IMG/VR virus record: IMGVR_UViG_3300048837_000617
Location: 1 to 36,106 of that record
Source of the DNA: a virus
Reading direction: 5' to 3' (one strand)
Length of the DNA stretch: 36,106 nt
The notes beneath the pieces are model-generated. The model was not told the DNA's origin. It worked only from the letters and a program-made list of their open reading frames with translations, and ran no database searches. The position numbers and the translations under genes were made by a program. Numbering within the stretch: the first letter of the stretch is position 1; each line of letters opens with the position of its first letter. Below, piece by piece: positions 6,292 to 13,894 of this stretch.

Positions 6292-7539
6292 CTAATCGTA
6301 AAACGGATTAGCAATCACTGACCCAATCAGGCGCGGGGCGCGGGTCACCCCGTGCCACGCAATCGCCAGCGCCATGACCATATCATCATGACCCCCGTCA
6401 GGCGCGGCATAACGATAGTTGCCCGCTTGCGTGCGGGTCATTTCAAAGGCTTGCAGCTCCGCCACTTGTACGCGGTCATTCAACAGCGCAATTGTGCCGC
6501 GCTCAATCGCCAGTGAAAGCGCGTCAATAATCTCAGCCTTTGATTGCGCGGTTGTCACGAACGGCTGGATAGGCAAGCCGCCACGCTGTAACTGTTCAAT
6601 CAGGACTGACCCAATGGAGTTATGCTCAGCCCAAATTACCTCAGGCCGCCACGCCTCATACATCACTTTGAGCCGCCCTATCTGGACTTCCCATGAGACT
6701 TCGCGGAAACGGTCACTTGCCACTTGCTGACCCGAGTCGCGGTCAATCACTTGAATGACCGTGAAGTCGTTTTCACGCCCCCAATCGACTCCAAATACAA
6801 ACCGCCCCCCGTAGGGGTTGCGCTCATCAAGATAGGAAACGTCAGCCACGCCGCGAAAGACCCCGCCCGCGTCATCTAGGAATTCGGCAAGGTATTCCTG
6901 CCGAAAAGCCCGTTCTGGCAACGATAAGCGGGCTTCCGCAATTTCCTCAGGGTCAAGCAACGGGCTGGTTGTGGTCGGAAAGTTCCATGATTTGTAACTG
7001 GACTGCAGCGGGTCAAGGCCGCGCACGTAAAGGTCATAAAACCAATTGCGCCCGCGTGGCGTGCTGAGGAATAGCGCGCGCCCCTTGAGGTCAGTCAGCG
7101 CGGGCCTCAAGGCCGCGTTCCACATATCGCCTGACTTGACCATTGCCGCCTCATCAACAATGATGATACCCGCCGCCCCGCCGCGCATAGTGTCATAAGC
7201 CGTTGCTGACCAAACCATCAGGCTCCCGCCGTTGGCAAAATACATCATCTTGTCACTGACACTAACCTCAACCGCGAAAGGGGCCAGCGTGCCGTATAGT
7301 TCGCGCCACGTTGCCCGACTCATCTTGTAAGTCGGGCTAATCCACCAAACAGGCAGCCCATAGCGCAAGGCCCCCTCAATCGCCACTAAACGCCCGAATT
7401 CCGTTTTGCCCCAGCGCCGCCCGCAAGCCACAACTTGAAAGCGCGCGGGATGTAAATACAACGCCCGCTGACCGCCTGTATGCGGCTTGACCAGCGTTAA
7501 CGCTGTTGGCTGGGCGCGCTTATGCCTTGCTGCAACCAT
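6292..7539 (-). CDS. terL: Terminase large subunit (ATPase and nuclease)
   Basis: This 415-aa packaging motor cuts concatemers and pumps DNA into the prohead. The ATPase domain has a Walker A-like GRRWGKT (G40-T46) and Walker B IIIVDE (D129, E130), followed by the coupling motif LSTPRG (159-164). The RNase H-like nuclease domain starts FVFGVDWGREND (D252) and ends with GGHDDMVMAL near residue 386-395, giving the three acidic positions expected. Start ATG at 7539 with TGAGGGTC upstream. It overlaps the upstream small gene by 43 bp, long but compatible with the compact operon. Confidence 0.95.
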   Translation of the reverse strand: MVAARHKRAQPTALTLVKPHTGGQRALYLHPARFQVVACGRRWGKTEFGRLVAIEGALRYGLPVWWISPTYKMSRATWRELYGTLAPFAVEVSVSDKMMYFANGGSLMVWSATAYDTMRGGAAGIIIVDEAAMVKSGDMWNAALRPALTDLKGRALFLSTPRGRNWFYDLYVRGLDPLQSSYKSWNFPTTTSPLLDPEEIAEARLSLPERAFRQEYLAEFLDDAGGVFRGVADVSYLDERNPYGGRFVFGVDWGRENDFTVIQVIDRDSGQQVASDRFREVSWEVQIGRLKVMYEAWRPEVIWAEHNSIGSVLIEQLQRGGLPIQPFVTTAQSKAEIIDALSLAIERGTIALLNDRVQVAELQAFEMTRTQAGNYRYAAPDGGHDDMVMALAIAWHGVTRAPRLIGSVIANPFYD

Positions 7540-7769
7540 TTGCGTTTTTGACCCTCACAATTCACGTCGCTCAGCCGCGTAACGCCGCGCCGTTCCATAT
7601 CCGCCGCCAGCGCCTTGAGCCGCCGCGCCTCAGCCTCAGCAAACGCAAGGCTGCTCAAAACATTGCCGTCGCTGACCAAAAGGCGGCTGTTGCGCGCTTT
7701 CCAAATGCGGTTGACCGCCAGCCAACAGCGGCCCGTCACGTCATAATCACACCCGCACGGCTGGCTCAT
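7497..7769 (-). CDS. Small hypothetical protein between terminase subunits
   Basis: This 90-aa protein (MSQPCGCDYDVTGRCW...) overlaps the small terminase stop by 4 bp (ATGA type) and the large terminase start by 43 bp. The N-terminus has four cysteines in 15 residues, possibly a small metal-binding knuckle; the rest is a charged helix (AEAEARRLKALAADMERRG) with a Lys/Arg-rich end. I do not recognise it. Its place suggests a packaging accessory factor, an inference from position. Confidence 0.65.
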   Translation of the reverse strand: MSQPCGCDYDVTGRCWLAVNRIWKARNSRLLVSDGNVLSSLAFAEAEARRLKALAADMERRGVTRLSDVNCEGQKRKWLQQGISAPSQQR

Positions 7770-8227
7770 TCGTCAGCCCCCGATGGCAACTCGTCAGCCC
7801 CCAGCCCGACTTCGTCAGTCGGGTCAATCGCGTCAACCCACTGAATTTGAACGGGGCGCGCTGTACTGCCTTGCAACTCATGAATGAGCCGCCCATACTG
7901 TTCTTTATAGCGCCGCTCAAGTTTCCAAGCCGCCGCCTGCCAGTTTCCATTTGAGGCCGCGCGCTCAATTTTCAAAAGCCACTTGACCGCCGCCTCACCC
8001 TCAGCCTTTTGTAATTCATCAAACAATTCAACGTATGGTTGATTGGCCTTGCCCCCAGCCTCAGCCCGTTCGCGCCAGTTGATGAATGTCTGGAATGAAA
8101 TGCCCGCATACTTGCAGGCAAGGTCATACGTTGCGCCCGCGCTCAGGGCGTCAAGCAGCCGCCTTTGCGTTGTAGGAGTCAATTTTGAGGGCCGCCCTTT
8201 AGCGCGGGTCTTTTTCTCTTGTGCCAT
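7766..8227 (-). CDS. terS: Terminase small subunit
   Basis: This 153-aa protein recognises phage DNA to start packaging. Residues about 12-58 form an HTH region (RPSKLTPTTQRRLLDALSAGATYDLACKYAGISFQTFINW), typical of terminase small subunits with an N-terminal homeodomain-like fold. A long helix and a KRYKEQYG-like middle part suited to oligomerisation follow. Start ATG at 8227 with GGGGGTTGGA. It sits directly upstream of the large-subunit block and behind the methyltransferase gene. Confidence 0.85.
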   Translation of the reverse strand: MAQEKKTRAKGRPSKLTPTTQRRLLDALSAGATYDLACKYAGISFQTFINWRERAEAGGKANQPYVELFDELQKAEGEAAVKWLLKIERAASNGNWQAAAWKLERRYKEQYGRLIHELQGSTARPVQIQWVDAIDPTDEVGLGADELPSGADE

Positions 8228-8236
8228 TCCAACCCC

Positions 8237-9604
8237 CTAGAATGGAATTTCCGCGTTATCGGTCAGTTCTGGAAGCAGGCCCTCTTGCTCGAGCCGGTCA
8301 AGAATGACCGCCACGTATAGCGGCTCAATTTCCATTGCGTAGCACGTTGCCCCAGCCCGCTCAGCCGCCACAACCTGCGCGCCTGACCCCGCGAATAGGT
8401 CAAGCCACGCGCCGCCAGCCGCATACCGCTGGCCAATCTCTTGAAACAATGCAACGGGCTTTTCTGTTGGGTGACGTCTTGACTCGCCATGCTGGCTGGC
8501 CTTGTGCAAGCCGTTCCATAGGTGATGAAAGACCCGACTCGCCCCCTTTTCAGCGCCGTCTTGCCATGCCAGTTCGCAATCTGAAAAGTCATTCCGTGTG
8601 ATGCCTTCGCGCTTATCCCAAACAAACCACGCGCGCGAAAGCGGCAGCTTGTCCGCAAAGTTATTCGCCCCCCACAAGATGGTTATTGGGGCCAGCCCCA
8701 ACAGCGGGCGCGGGTCAAACGGGCCGTCATCACCCTCAATCACTGGATATAGAACGGGGACGGGGACATAGGCATGCTTTGAGGCCCGATGGGTTGAGCC
8801 GTAACCCTCAGGGGCCTTGTCCTTAAACCCCACTGAGGGCGCTGTTGAGCGCGTTGAGCCGCGCCCCGTTCCCTGTTGCCCAGCCTTGCCCTCTTGTACG
8901 GCGTTAATGCCGTATGGCGGGTCAGTGTGCAGCAAGTCAGGGGCCGCGCCTTGCAACAGCGTTTCTCTATCCGCTGGATTGAAAGCGTCACCACACATAA
9001 CCCTATGCCGCCCCACTTGCCAAGCCTTGCCGCGCTCAACGCCATACTTGGCAGCCAACTCTTGCGCCTTGTCAATCAGCGCGGTTGAGGCCCCAGCCTC
9101 TTGCTGTTCAGCAATCTCTTGCGCCCGCTCAAGGTCATCAAGCAACGCCTGCACGTCATCGGCGTCATAGCCTGTTGCCTCAAGCAGACTCGCGTCAATC
9201 CGCTCAAGGTCTTGCAAGAGGGTTGCCAATTCGCTGTTGTGCCAGCCGCCCAACTCAGTCAGGCGGTTGTCGGCAATCAAATACGCCTCAACCTCAGCAT
9301 CAGAATTAAAGGCAATGCCCCTGACAACAGGCACATACCATTCACCGTCGCGCGCCTCAATCCGCGCTGGGGCCTTGCGCCCCTGCGCTTTCATTTGGGT
9401 CAGCGTGTCAATTCGCCCATGCCCAGCAACCATCAGGCCCGTTCGCTCATCAACCGTCACGGGCGCAACATAGCCAAACCGATTGATGGCCTTTGCCAGC
9501 GCCCCTATGTCATGGTCTTTCGGATTGCGTGAATGGCGCAACGCCGCCAGTTCTGTCAGGGCCATGTATTCAATCCGCATGGCCCCAGCGTTTTGTTTTG
9601 ACAT
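8237..9604 (-). CDS. ParB-domain DNA methyltransferase (beta-class N6-adenine/N4-cytosine)
   Basis: This 455-aa fusion has an N-terminal ParB/Srx-like domain (about 8-115; includes GLMVAGHGR and the LIADNRLTE string) followed by an amino-methyltransferase. Catalytic motif IV TDPPYG (D228-Y231) comes before the AdoMet-binding motif LDLFAGSG (404-408), the order of beta-class enzymes, with HPTEKP before motif I. It methylates adenine N6 or cytosine N4 in DNA; the target site cannot be read from sequence. Such ParB-methyltransferases are common next to phage terminases and may mark DNA for packaging or protect it from restriction. Start ATG at 9604; stop 9 bases before the small terminase ATG. 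Confidence 0.92.
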   Translation of the reverse strand: MSKQNAGAMRIEYMALTELAALRHSRNPKDHDIGALAKAINRFGYVAPVTVDERTGLMVAGHGRIDTLTQMKAQGRKAPARIEARDGEWYVPVVRGIAFNSDAEVEAYLIADNRLTELGGWHNSELATLLQDLERIDASLLEATGYDADDVQALLDDLERAQEIAEQQEAGASTALIDKAQELAAKYGVERGKAWQVGRHRVMCGDAFNPADRETLLQGAAPDLLHTDPPYGINAVQEGKAGQQGTGRGSTRSTAPSVGFKDKAPEGYGSTHRASKHAYVPVPVLYPVIEGDDGPFDPRPLLGLAPITILWGANNFADKLPLSRAWFVWDKREGITRNDFSDCELAWQDGAEKGASRVFHHLWNGLHKASQHGESRRHPTEKPVALFQEIGQRYAAGGAWLDLFAGSGAQVVAAERAGATCYAMEIEPLYVAVILDRLEQEGLLPELTDNAEIPF

Positions 9605-9605
9605 G

Positions 9606-9818
9606 CTATAAAAGCGTTCCTTGTGTCAGGCCGTCAGCCGCGTCATCACCATAAACCCACTGGTCACTGTACATCGGCGGGCCTATGTGCTTTACGTAAT
9701 GGCATTTGAGACCCGTATGCGACTCCGCAATCTTGCGGGCGTCATTGGGCGTGGGGGCCGTCACTGTTTTGAATACGCCGCCCTTGAGTTTGACAAGGTA
9801 CTCGAAATATTCAGGCAT
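9606..9818 (-). CDS. Small hypothetical protein
   Basis: This 70-aa protein (MPEYFEYLVKLKGGVF...) has a compact beta-alpha-beta look: strand FEYLVKL, strand FKTVTAP, helix PNDARKIAESH, strand KCHYVKHIG. Start ATG at 9818 has GGGAGCGGCCC upstream, a variant of the phage's conserved ribosome-binding element. No family recognised. Second gene of the packaging operon. Confidence 0.7.
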   Translation of the reverse strand: MPEYFEYLVKLKGGVFKTVTAPTPNDARKIAESHTGLKCHYVKHIGPPMYSDQWVYGDDAADGLTQGTLL

Positions 9819-9836
9819 TTGGGCCGCTCCCCGTGC

Positions 9837-10112
9837 TTAGCGCATTTTGATGAGGTTGATTTGGTGACCGCTGGATTTATCCCCCAGCGCCGTTGTGAAG
9901 GCTTGCAAAGCCGTGATGGCCGCCGTCACTTTCGCGCCGTTCAAATGCGGAAAGGCGGTATCCCCGTAATCAGCGGCGGGCAGCGTGCTGTTGAAATTGT
10001 TGGCAAACCATTCAGCCTGTAGATTGGCCGCTTGGTCGCACAGTTCCACCAACTGTTGCGAAATGCCCACGACTCGAGCCACGTAATTGCCCTCTTGCCC
10101 CGTTAAAGCCAT
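9837..10112 (-). CDS. Hypothetical protein, first gene of packaging/head operon
   Basis: This 91-aa helical protein (MALTGQEGNYVARVVG...) starts at an ATG at 10112 with GGGGGTGACAAC upstream; further N-terminal codons lie within the promoter region. The run VGISQQLVELCDQAANLQAEWFANNF and the helix VTAAITALQAFTTAL suggest a small helical bundle that may oligomerise. Related-looking small genes often precede terminase in siphoviruses, but no function is assignable. Confidence 0.7.
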   Translation of the reverse strand: MALTGQEGNYVARVVGISQQLVELCDQAANLQAEWFANNFNSTLPAADYGDTAFPHLNGAKVTAAITALQAFTTALGDKSSGHQINLIKMR

Positions 10113-10141
10113 GTTGTCACCCCCGTTTTTGAGTTTCCTAA

Positions 10142-10170
10142 ACTGTAGCACGATTGGCCAGATAGTTCAA
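10142..10170 (-). promoter_or_regulatory. Leftward promoter of packaging/head operon
   Basis: TTGAAC (10170-10165) and TACAGT (10147-10142) are 17 bp apart, 30 bp before the first ATG of the operon. There is no leader hairpin or GGGAGCGACC here, unlike the accessory units. Confidence 0.65.
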
Positions 10171-10202
10171 TTTGTTGCATGTCATCAATGGCGTATTGAC
10201 AG

Positions 10203-10235
10203 ACAAAATAAACGCCCGCCGTTGGAAAGCGGGCG
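10203..10235 (-). terminator. Intrinsic terminator after integrase operon
   Basis: CGCCCGC/GCGGGCG (10213-10235) is followed, read leftward, by TTTATTTTGT, directly after the stop of the four-TM/HTH gene. Confidence 0.75.
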
Positions 10236-10241
10236 CGCGGC

Positions 10242-11117
10242 TTAGCGCCGCTCAGCCCTCATGGAATTCCGCACGTTGTAAAGGGTTGACTTTCCAATGC
10301 CCAAGTCAGCCGCGACTTCCACAAGGTTGATTGAGTCGTCAAACAGCGCGCCGCTGTTGTCATGAAAGAATTGGCGCGCCAATGCTGAGGCGTTGGGCGT
10401 TTTGGAATGGCCAAGAGTGGAATTGCTTGGAAGCGCGGGCGGGCTTTCCATTCCAGCCGTTCCAATGGAAACGGAATTGGAAGGGTTGGAAATTTCCACT
10501 TTTACCCCCAGCCGTGACTTTTGCGCCTCAAACGCCTTGTTACAGTCAGCCCACCATTGGGCAAGGGCCGCGTCATAGGCCGCTTGCGCCTTGCGCCCCC
10601 GCGCCGCGTTGGCAACCGCTTCCATTGCCAGTAGTTCGCCACTGATGAGGGCCAGCGCGGGCGCGCTGACGGCAACCGCCACAAGAATGATGAGGTTGAT
10701 GACGTCACCAAATTCAACCCCGCCAGCCTTGAGGGTTGCATGGACGTTCGCGGCAACCGCCACGCTAAACGCCAGCCACATACCCGCTCGAGTCAGCCGC
10801 TTAACTTGCTGATGGCGGGCCTCATCATAGTTGCGCCGCGTGAAAACATAGGCCGCCCCAACAATGCCCAATTCCAGCATGGCAAACGCCGCCGCGCCGA
10901 CAACCCCGCCGCCAAATTCCGTGATAGTGCGACTGCCTGACACAATCACGCTGGCAATCACCATAATGCTCAGGGCCAGCACGACCAGCCAATCAGCCCG
11001 TTCAGCCTCAGGGGCGGGCGGCAGGGGCCGTTTGGCTTTGAACATTTCAACATGGGCCGCGTGGGCGGCATTGTGCCGCGCCACAAGTTCATCATACTGA
11101 CTTAACTCAATGCTCAT
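10242..11117 (-). CDS. Four-TM membrane protein with C-terminal helix-turn-helix
   Basis: This 291-aa protein starts MSIELSQYDE at an ATG at 11117 (AGTGGGGGCAACC upstream), 12 bases after the integrase stop. After a soluble start, four hydrophobic segments follow (about residues 42-66, 72-96, 111-135, 139-164), then a charged cytosolic helix and a low-complexity Ser/Pro stretch. The end (about 265-291) is an HTH resembling AraC/resolvase-type helices (VEVAADLGIGKSTLYNVRNSM). Four TM segments plus a cytosolic DNA-binding tail recall DUF2637/SpdB-like proteins of actinobacterial mobile elements, but I am not sure of homology. Membrane-tethered regulation, DNA anchoring or superinfection exclusion are possible. 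It shares an operon with the integrase. Confidence 0.8.
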   Translation of the reverse strand: MSIELSQYDELVARHNAAHAAHVEMFKAKRPLPPAPEAERADWLVVLALSIMVIASVIVSGSRTITEFGGGVVGAAAFAMLELGIVGAAYVFTRRNYDEARHQQVKRLTRAGMWLAFSVAVAANVHATLKAGGVEFGDVINLIILVAVAVSAPALALISGELLAMEAVANAARGRKAQAAYDAALAQWWADCNKAFEAQKSRLGVKVEISNPSNSVSIGTAGMESPPALPSNSTLGHSKTPNASALARQFFHDNSGALFDDSINLVEVAADLGIGKSTLYNVRNSMRAERR

Positions 11118-11129
11118 GGTTGCCCCCAC

Positions 11130-12773
11130 TTATGCTGACAGTTTCAAGACCGCCTCATCAACGCCAGTTCCAGCCGGAAACAGGCGGAAACGTGTAGCAT
11201 ATGTGGGGAGAATTCCTGTCCTCCCCGTTCGTGCTACACTTTTTTGCAACAGGGCCGTCGCGGCGGGCGTTAATTCCGCCGCGATTGGCTCCCCGTTGCG
11301 CGCGTAAATGGCATTAAACAGCGCGTGAATGATTTGCCCCCGTTCGCTGGCATTGGCCACGTCCCATAACGCCCCGATATTTGCCAACAGCGCCGCCGCA
11401 TACTCAAAGGCCGCCGCCGTCAAGCCCGCCTCAGGGGCGGGCGGTATCAGGCGCGCCCGCTCAGCATCATACTCCGCAAGGGTCACGTCACCCCTGAGGT
11501 AAAGGTCTTTCAAACGCCGCAGCCGTTCCTGAGTTTCGTCATCAGGGTCAGGCCGTGCCGCCGCCATCGGGCGGCCCAACTCAGTCAGCGCGCGCGCCCG
11601 CCAATCGTCAGGCAGCTTGAATTTGTGCAACAGCCGCCCAACGCGGGCCTCAAGGTCAGCCGCCTTGACCGTCTTTTTGCGCGCCGTACAAGGCTCATCA
11701 TGCAAGTCGCGCCGTACATCCCGATAGCATGCGACCCCGTGTACGGGCCAGCCTGACATAGCCCGCCCGCAGTCCGCGCAACGCAAGACCCCACTGAGCG
11801 GATAAACGCGGTACTTTTCGCGCCGTTGGGTCTTGCGCCGCATATTGACCCGCTTTACCTCTTGCGCCGCCTCAAACAACTCAGCCGTCACGAGCGGCTC
11901 ATGCGCGCCCGCCAGCCATTGCCGTTCGTGGCCCGCCACGCGCCGCCCGTAGGACGTTTCACCGATGTAAAAGCGATTGCTCAAGAGGTCACTGACCATA
12001 TCCGCCGTGATAAAGCCTGACCCCCGCCGCGCCGTATTCCGATAGCCCGCGTCATTCAGGGCCAGCGCAATCTTGCGCGCGCTCAGCCGCTTATTGACAT
12101 ACAAATTAAACGCCAGCCTGACCCCCTCAGCCGTGTCAGGGTCAGGAATGGCCAGCGTTTTGCTGGCCTCAGCATACGCCTCAAGGGCCGCCTGTATCCG
12201 ATGGCGCTGCTCATGTTCACATTCGCCCAATTCCGCCAGCCGCGCCGCCAATCGCTGTTTGGTTGTGTAGCCCCACGATAATTGGCCGTTGTGAAAGCCT
12301 GAGGCCGCGCGCTGACGTTTGCCCTTGCGTATTTCGCCCCTCAGATTGTCAACATAGTATTCAGCAAGGGTTGCCATAATGTGCAATTGCATTTTGCCTA
12401 TGGGCGTTGTGAAGTCCCAATTTTCGCTAATCGAAATGACCGCCACGCCGCCCGCTTGCAAGCGGTCAATAATCTGCCGCGTTCCCACCAATGACCGACT
12501 CATGCGGTCAAGCCGATGAATAAGCACAACGTCAAGCCCGCCGTCAGCACAGTCCGCCATCAACCGCTGTAGTTCGGGCCGCGCCAATGTTGTGCCGCTG
12601 ACCCCCTCATCAACATACCAGCCCGCAATCACCCAACCGCGCTCATCAGCATACCGCTGTAAAAGGTCACGCTGGGCCTCAAGGCTAAAGCCGTCATCAA
12701 CTTGCATGGCTGTAGAAACGCGCGTATAGGCCCCGACGCGCGCGCCGTTGCCACTGTAGGGCTGTTTATCCAT
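11130..12773 (-). CDS. int: Large serine recombinase (phage integrase)
   Basis: This 547-aa enzyme would integrate and, with a directionality factor, excise the phage. The catalytic domain starts VGAYTRVST, with nucleophile S20; HRLDRMSRS and the GKMQLHIMATLAEYYVDNL helix follow. A recombinase DNA-binding domain (about 215-290) and a zinc ribbon (LRCADCGRAMSG..CYRD..CTARK, about 355-395) are present, then a coiled-coil region. Start ATG at 12773 is chosen for GGGAGCGGCTCAAC upstream and because it overlaps the preceding small gene by 8 bp. A long imperfect palindrome lies in its last codons (11192-11239). Confidence 0.95.
   Translation of the reverse strand: MDKQPYSGNGARVGAYTRVSTAMQVDDGFSLEAQRDLLQRYADERGWVIAGWYVDEGVSGTTLARPELQRLMADCADGGLDVVLIHRLDRMSRSLVGTRQIIDRLQAGGVAVISISENWDFTTPIGKMQLHIMATLAEYYVDNLRGEIRKGKRQRAASGFHNGQLSWGYTTKQRLAARLAELGECEHEQRHRIQAALEAYAEASKTLAIPDPDTAEGVRLAFNLYVNKRLSARKIALALNDAGYRNTARRGSGFITADMVSDLLSNRFYIGETSYGRRVAGHERQWLAGAHEPLVTAELFEAAQEVKRVNMRRKTQRREKYRVYPLSGVLRCADCGRAMSGWPVHGVACYRDVRRDLHDEPCTARKKTVKAADLEARVGRLLHKFKLPDDWRARALTELGRPMAAARPDPDDETQERLRRLKDLYLRGDVTLAEYDAERARLIPPAPEAGLTAAAFEYAAALLANIGALWDVANASERGQIIHALFNAIYARNGEPIAAELTPAATALLQKSVARTGRTGILPTYATRFRLFPAGTGVDEAVLKLSA
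11192..11239. other. Long imperfect palindrome in integrase 3' end; candidate attP
   Basis: This 48-bp dyad has outer arms GTGTAGCA/TGCTACAC and inner arms GGGGAG/CTCCCC, placed symmetrically around an unpaired centre. This is the size and style of large-serine-integrase attP sites. Read rightward it also looks like a hairpin followed by six T, so a terminator of antisense transcripts is the main alternative. Confidence 0.45.
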
Positions 12774-12942
12774 GTTGAGCCGCTCCCATTGCTGTACGGG
12801 CCGCGATTGCCGCCAAGAGGGCAATCAGCGCCGTTACCTCAACCTCAGTCGGCCCCCTGTCAGACATGGCGCATGACACGCCCCCCAACTCAAGCCGCTG
12901 TTTTGACCGTAACACTGTTTCGCCCGCCGCCGCAATGGTCAT
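12766..12942 (-). CDS. 58-aa protein encoded upstream of and overlapping integrase
   Basis: The ATG at 12942 has AGGGGG upstream and lies about 30 bases after a near-consensus promoter. The stop overlaps the integrase ATG by 8 bp, so the two are translationally coupled. The sequence (MTIAAAGETVLRS...) ends with an Ala-rich hydrophobic helix (VTALIALLAAIAARTAMGAA) that is either a single membrane span or an amphipathic helix. No family recognised. Its place would suit an integrase partner, but nothing in the sequence proves this. Confidence 0.65.
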   Translation of the reverse strand: MTIAAAGETVLRSKQRLELGGVSCAMSDRGPTEVEVTALIALLAAIAARTAMGAAQHG

Positions 12943-12973
12943 ATAGTGCAACCCCCTCATTGCCATACTTGTC

Positions 12974-13002
12974 ATTATAGCAAACGCGCACGGGGGCGTC
13001 AA
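12974..13002 (-). promoter_or_regulatory. Leftward promoter of integrase operon
   Basis: TTGACG (13002-12997) and a perfect TATAAT (12979-12974) are 17 bp apart. Its -35 lies 40 bp from the -35 of the rightward promoter at 13043, so the two are divergent. Confidence 0.88.
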
Positions 13003-13042
13003 TCCGACTTCTGACAACTTAGGCTAATTTTCAATTTGGGTA

Positions 13043-13075
13043 TTGACAAGTGCATCACTTGATATATAATTCAAG
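13043..13075 (+). promoter_or_regulatory. Rightward promoter with operator dyads
   Basis: TTGACA (13043-13048) and TATAAT (13065-13070) are 16 bp apart. CAAGTG-CAT-CACTTG (13047-13061) is a perfect dyad in the spacer, and CTTGA/TCAAG (13058-13075) flanks the -10. These look like repressor sites. Confidence 0.85.
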
Positions 13076-13107
13076 TATAGTCAAGTTCAATCAACGGAGT
13101 CACTGAC

Positions 13108-13332
13108 ATGGCCAAAAAAGTTACCCTCACCGCTACACTGCCCAACGGAAAGACCGTCAGCCGCACGACCGCCCATGATTACAAATTCGTCATTTACGGT
13201 CAGCACGCCGAAGAAGGCCGCGTTTGGGTCTTGTCATGGACTAGCCGCCTTGATTTGGCCGAAAAGGAAATTGACCGTTGCCGCAGCAAGAATTTTGCGG
13301 GTTGTGAATTCGGTTACGTTGAGGTCAACTGA
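13108..13332 (+). CDS. Small hypothetical protein
   Basis: This 74-aa protein (MAKKVTLTATLPNGKTV...) starts at an ATG with CGGAGTCACTGAC upstream. It reads as an all-beta start (VTLTATLPNGKTVSR, KFVIYGQ, VWVLSWTS), a helix (DLAEKEIDRCRSK) and a last strand. Not recognised. It is the first gene of the rightward arm under a strong operator-bearing promoter and is followed by its own terminator. Confidence 0.75.
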   Translation: MAKKVTLTATLPNGKTVSRTTAHDYKFVIYGQHAEEGRVWVLSWTSRLDLAEKEIDRCRSKNFAGCEFGYVEVN

Positions 13333-13346
13333 CCGCCGCGCTCAGC

Positions 13347-13373
13347 AAGGCCCGCCGAAAGCGGGCCTTTTTT
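13347..13373 (+). terminator. Intrinsic terminator
   Basis: AAGGCCCGC/GCGGGCCTT (13347-13369) is followed by a T-run. The next gene starts only 16 bp further on, so partial read-through or attenuation may control it. Confidence 0.88.
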
Positions 13374-13388
13374 CTTCAGGGGGGCCAT

Positions 13389-13610
13389 ATGCCACGCTAC
13401 ACAATTACTGTCACCGATGAAATGAGCCAAGCCGTAGCCGAATACCAGCAACAGCACAACCTTGCGTCATGGTCGCAAGCCGCCGCCGCGTTGCTTTCGC
13501 ATGGCCTTGAGGCCCAACAGCCGCCGCCCGCGAACGTGCGAACGTGGGGCGGCAGCCGCGAATTGCCACGCCCGCGAAAGCGGGCCTATAAACGCCGCAG
13601 CCGCCTGTAG
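13389..13610 (+). CDS. Ribbon-helix-helix-like small DNA-binding protein
   Basis: This 73-aa protein opens with PRYTITVTDEMSQAVAEYQQQHNLASWSQAAAALLSHGL, a beta strand followed by two helices as in CopG/MetJ-type ribbon-helix-helix repressors, and ends in a Pro/Arg/Lys-rich tail. The ATG at 13389 follows CAGGGGGGCCAT. It has no promoter of its own that I can see. RHH proteins bind DNA as dimers through the strand; here it could act on the divergent promoters at 12.97-13.07 kb. That target is inferred. Confidence 0.8.
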   Translation: MPRYTITVTDEMSQAVAEYQQQHNLASWSQAAAALLSHGLEAQQPPPANVRTWGGSRELPRPRKRAYKRRSRL

Positions 13611-13634
13611 CCACGCGCGCGCGCCCGCGCGTAT

Positions 13635-13664
13635 AAGACCAGCCCTAAAGGGCTGGTCTTTATT
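13635..13664 (+). terminator. Intrinsic terminator
   Basis: AAGACCAGCCC/GGGCTGGTCTT is a perfect 11-bp stem with a TAAA loop (13635-13660), followed by TATTA. The T-tract is short. Confidence 0.8.
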
Positions 13665-13665
13665 A

Positions 13666-13860
13666 CTAGTATTTATATAGCCGCGCGCGCGCGCGTATAT
13701 GTATTTATATATATATCTCTATAGCGTACATGCGCGCGCCCGCGCGCGTGGCCTGAATTCTGTCACGCCGCCCCTCAATCTGTTGACAGAATTTGTGTGA
13801 AATATTTCACGGAAATTGTGTCAACCAAAAAGGGGGTTGTGACACAATAAATAAATGACA
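13666..13860. other. Non-coding block of alternating CG and TA runs with dyads; candidate origin or control region
   Basis: No gene is supported between 13611 and 13985. The stretch holds alternating CG runs (about 13611-13630, 13681-13696, 13731-13750) around an AT-rich run (13697-13722), a perfect 14-bp palindrome GTGAAATATTTCAC (13797-13810), a TGTGTCAA and a palindrome TTGTG-A-CACAA (13837-13847) like the one upstream of cassette 2. Easily melted DNA with protein-site dyads at the arm divergence would suit an origin; this is inference. Confidence 0.4.
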
Positions 13861-13894
13861 TTAATCCGCTCGGTTTGCGCCGCGTTTGTTTTTT

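Noticed and set aside
11192-11239. tRNA fragment at the integrase end as a classical tRNA attachment site
   Set aside because: There is no T-arm GGTTCGAATC-type sequence and no cloverleaf; serine integrases do not usually use tRNA genes.
13411-13614. Leftward open frame opposite the ribbon-helix-helix gene
   Set aside because: It is a mirror of the coding strand without promoter or ribosome-binding site, and the rightward frame has a clear RHH pattern.
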